Shown one piece after another: positions 6,272-7,067 of a stretch of DNA of 7,067 nt. The notes under the pieces were generated by a model that was not told the origin of the DNA, did no database searches, and saw only the letters and a program-made list of their open reading frames with translations. Source of the DNA: Ilumatobacteraceae bacterium. Its GTDB lineage: Bacteria > Actinomycetota > Acidimicrobiia > Acidimicrobiales > Ilumatobacteraceae. The stretch lies in assembly GCA_023263465.1 (NCBI GenBank), contig JALQWV010000085.1:1-7067 (forward strand), given 5' to 3'. How positions within the stretch are numbered: position 1 is the first letter of the stretch; every line of letters starts with the position of its first letter. Made by a program: the position numbers and the translations under genes.

Positions 6272-7067
6272 ATGCTTGACGACCGCAAAACAGCCATTCT
6301 CCGCGCAGTAGTCGAGGAGTACATTGCCACGGCCCAGCCAGTTGGCTCGTCGCATATTGCCTCGGCGCAAGGTGTGAAGGTTTCATCAGCCACCGTTCGA
6401 AACGACATGGCGTTTCTTGAGCAAGAGGGATATCTTGCTCAGCCACACACGTCTGCTGGTCGAATTCCCACCGATAAGGGCTACCGATTTTTCGTCGACC
6501 ACCTCACACCAAATGGAAAACTTGGCGTTGCCGATCAAATGAAAGTCGGCGAATTTTTTGATACCGCTACGGGTCGACTTGAGGAAACGTTACAACGCAC
6601 CAGCACCTTGCTAGCGCAGATGACGAATTATGCAGCAGTGGTTCTTGGTCCCAAGAAAGAAGTAGCGGTTGTTCGATCGGTGCAATTGGTTGGTTTGTCT
6701 GCACATTTGGCAACTGCGGTCGTTGTGCTGTCAAATGGCGCTGTTGAAAGCGAACCCATAGAACTTGCATCAACCATTTCTGAAGATGAAATGCAGCGTG
6801 CCACCGCTCATCTTTCGCGATTAATGGTGGGTAAAGCACTTGGCGACCTGGTGATCACAGCAACAACGGGCGACAAAGTCATCGATACGTTGAGTCGGCA
6901 AGTGGTTTCGGCATTAAGTGGCCGTCGTGCAGAGGAGTCGGTGTTTGTTGGCGGCGCTTCTGCGATGGCTGAGGCATTTGACGCTGTCGAAATAGTTCGT
7001 TCAGTGCTTCACACGCTTGAGCAGCAATACGTGATGGTGTCACTGGTGCGAGACATGTTGAACCGAG
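6272..7067 (+). CDS. hrcA: Heat-inducible transcription repressor HrcA (3' end outside window)
   Basis: HrcA is a cytoplasmic dimeric repressor that binds the CIRCE operator in front of chaperone genes such as groESL or dnaK and is itself kept active by GroEL. The frame is open from ATG 6272 to the right edge, giving about 265 of the usual 340-350 residues. The winged-helix DNA-binding domain is unmistakable: RKTAILRAVVEEYIATAQPVGS (5-26), SSATVRNDMAFLEQEGYL (38-55), and the signature HTSAGRIPTDKGYRFFVD (59-76). The following region, including VRSVQLVGLS and SVLHTLEQQY, fits the GAF-like and insertion domains of HrcA. The AGGGA site 7 nt upstream supports this start. Only 14 nt separate it from the photolyase stop, so it is likely transcribed with the lepA block. 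No CIRCE element is visible in the window. In actinobacteria dnaJ usually follows; that would be beyond the edge. Confidence 0.95.
   Translation, partial: MLDDRKTAILRAVVEEYIATAQPVGSSHIASAQGVKVSSATVRNDMAFLEQEGYLAQPHTSAGRIPTDKGYRFFVDHLTPNGKLGVADQMKVGEFFDTATGRLEETLQRTSTLLAQMTNYAAVVLGPKKEVAVVRSVQLVGLSAHLATAVVVLSNGAVESEPIELASTISEDEMQRATAHLSRLMVGKALGDLVITATTGDKVIDTLSRQVVSALSGRRAEESVFVGGASAMAEAFDAVEIVRSVLHTLEQQYVMVSLVRDMLNR

Overview
This window looks like ordinary chromosomal housekeeping DNA from an actinobacterium. The base composition is moderate (about 50-55% GC by eye), with frequent GTG starts and weak Shine-Dalgarno sequences. The gene order comEC-holA-rpsT(reverse)-lepA-...-hrcA matches the actinobacterial arrangement known from general knowledge. 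The moderate GC, LepA features such as RAQYLDSMD and KAQNVRVPW, and a photolyase with an ASNQHGWQW segment suggest a lower-GC, possibly sunlit-water lineage such as Acidimicrobiia. That placement is inference; no 16S rRNA or other phylogenetic anchor is present.

Layout: (1) The window opens inside comEC, whose 3' end encodes the last membrane segments of the DNA-uptake channel. (2) holA (DNA polymerase III delta) begins on a GTGA overlap with the comEC stop. (3) rpsT (ribosomal protein S20) is on the reverse strand, and its 3' end overlaps the 3' end of holA by 17 bp. (4) A 163-bp divergent intergenic region separates rpsT from lepA and probably holds both promoters. (5) lepA (EF4), an MFS_3-type exporter and a CPD photolyase follow on the forward strand, each overlapping the next by 8 nt. 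(6) hrcA, the heat-shock repressor, starts 14 nt after the photolyase stop and runs off the end of the window.

The forward genes from lepA to hrcA form one tight block, with no visible internal terminator or strong internal promoter. They are therefore likely co-transcribed, linking translation quality control, an efflux pump, light-driven DNA repair and chaperone control. The main departure from the usual order is that the slot between lepA and hrcA, often held by hemW, holds the MFS and photolyase genes. The photolyase also appears to lack the outermost tryptophan of the classical electron-transfer triad. I see no CRISPR array, mobile element, tRNA, rRNA or clearly new system. No gene-free stretch exceeds 300 bases.
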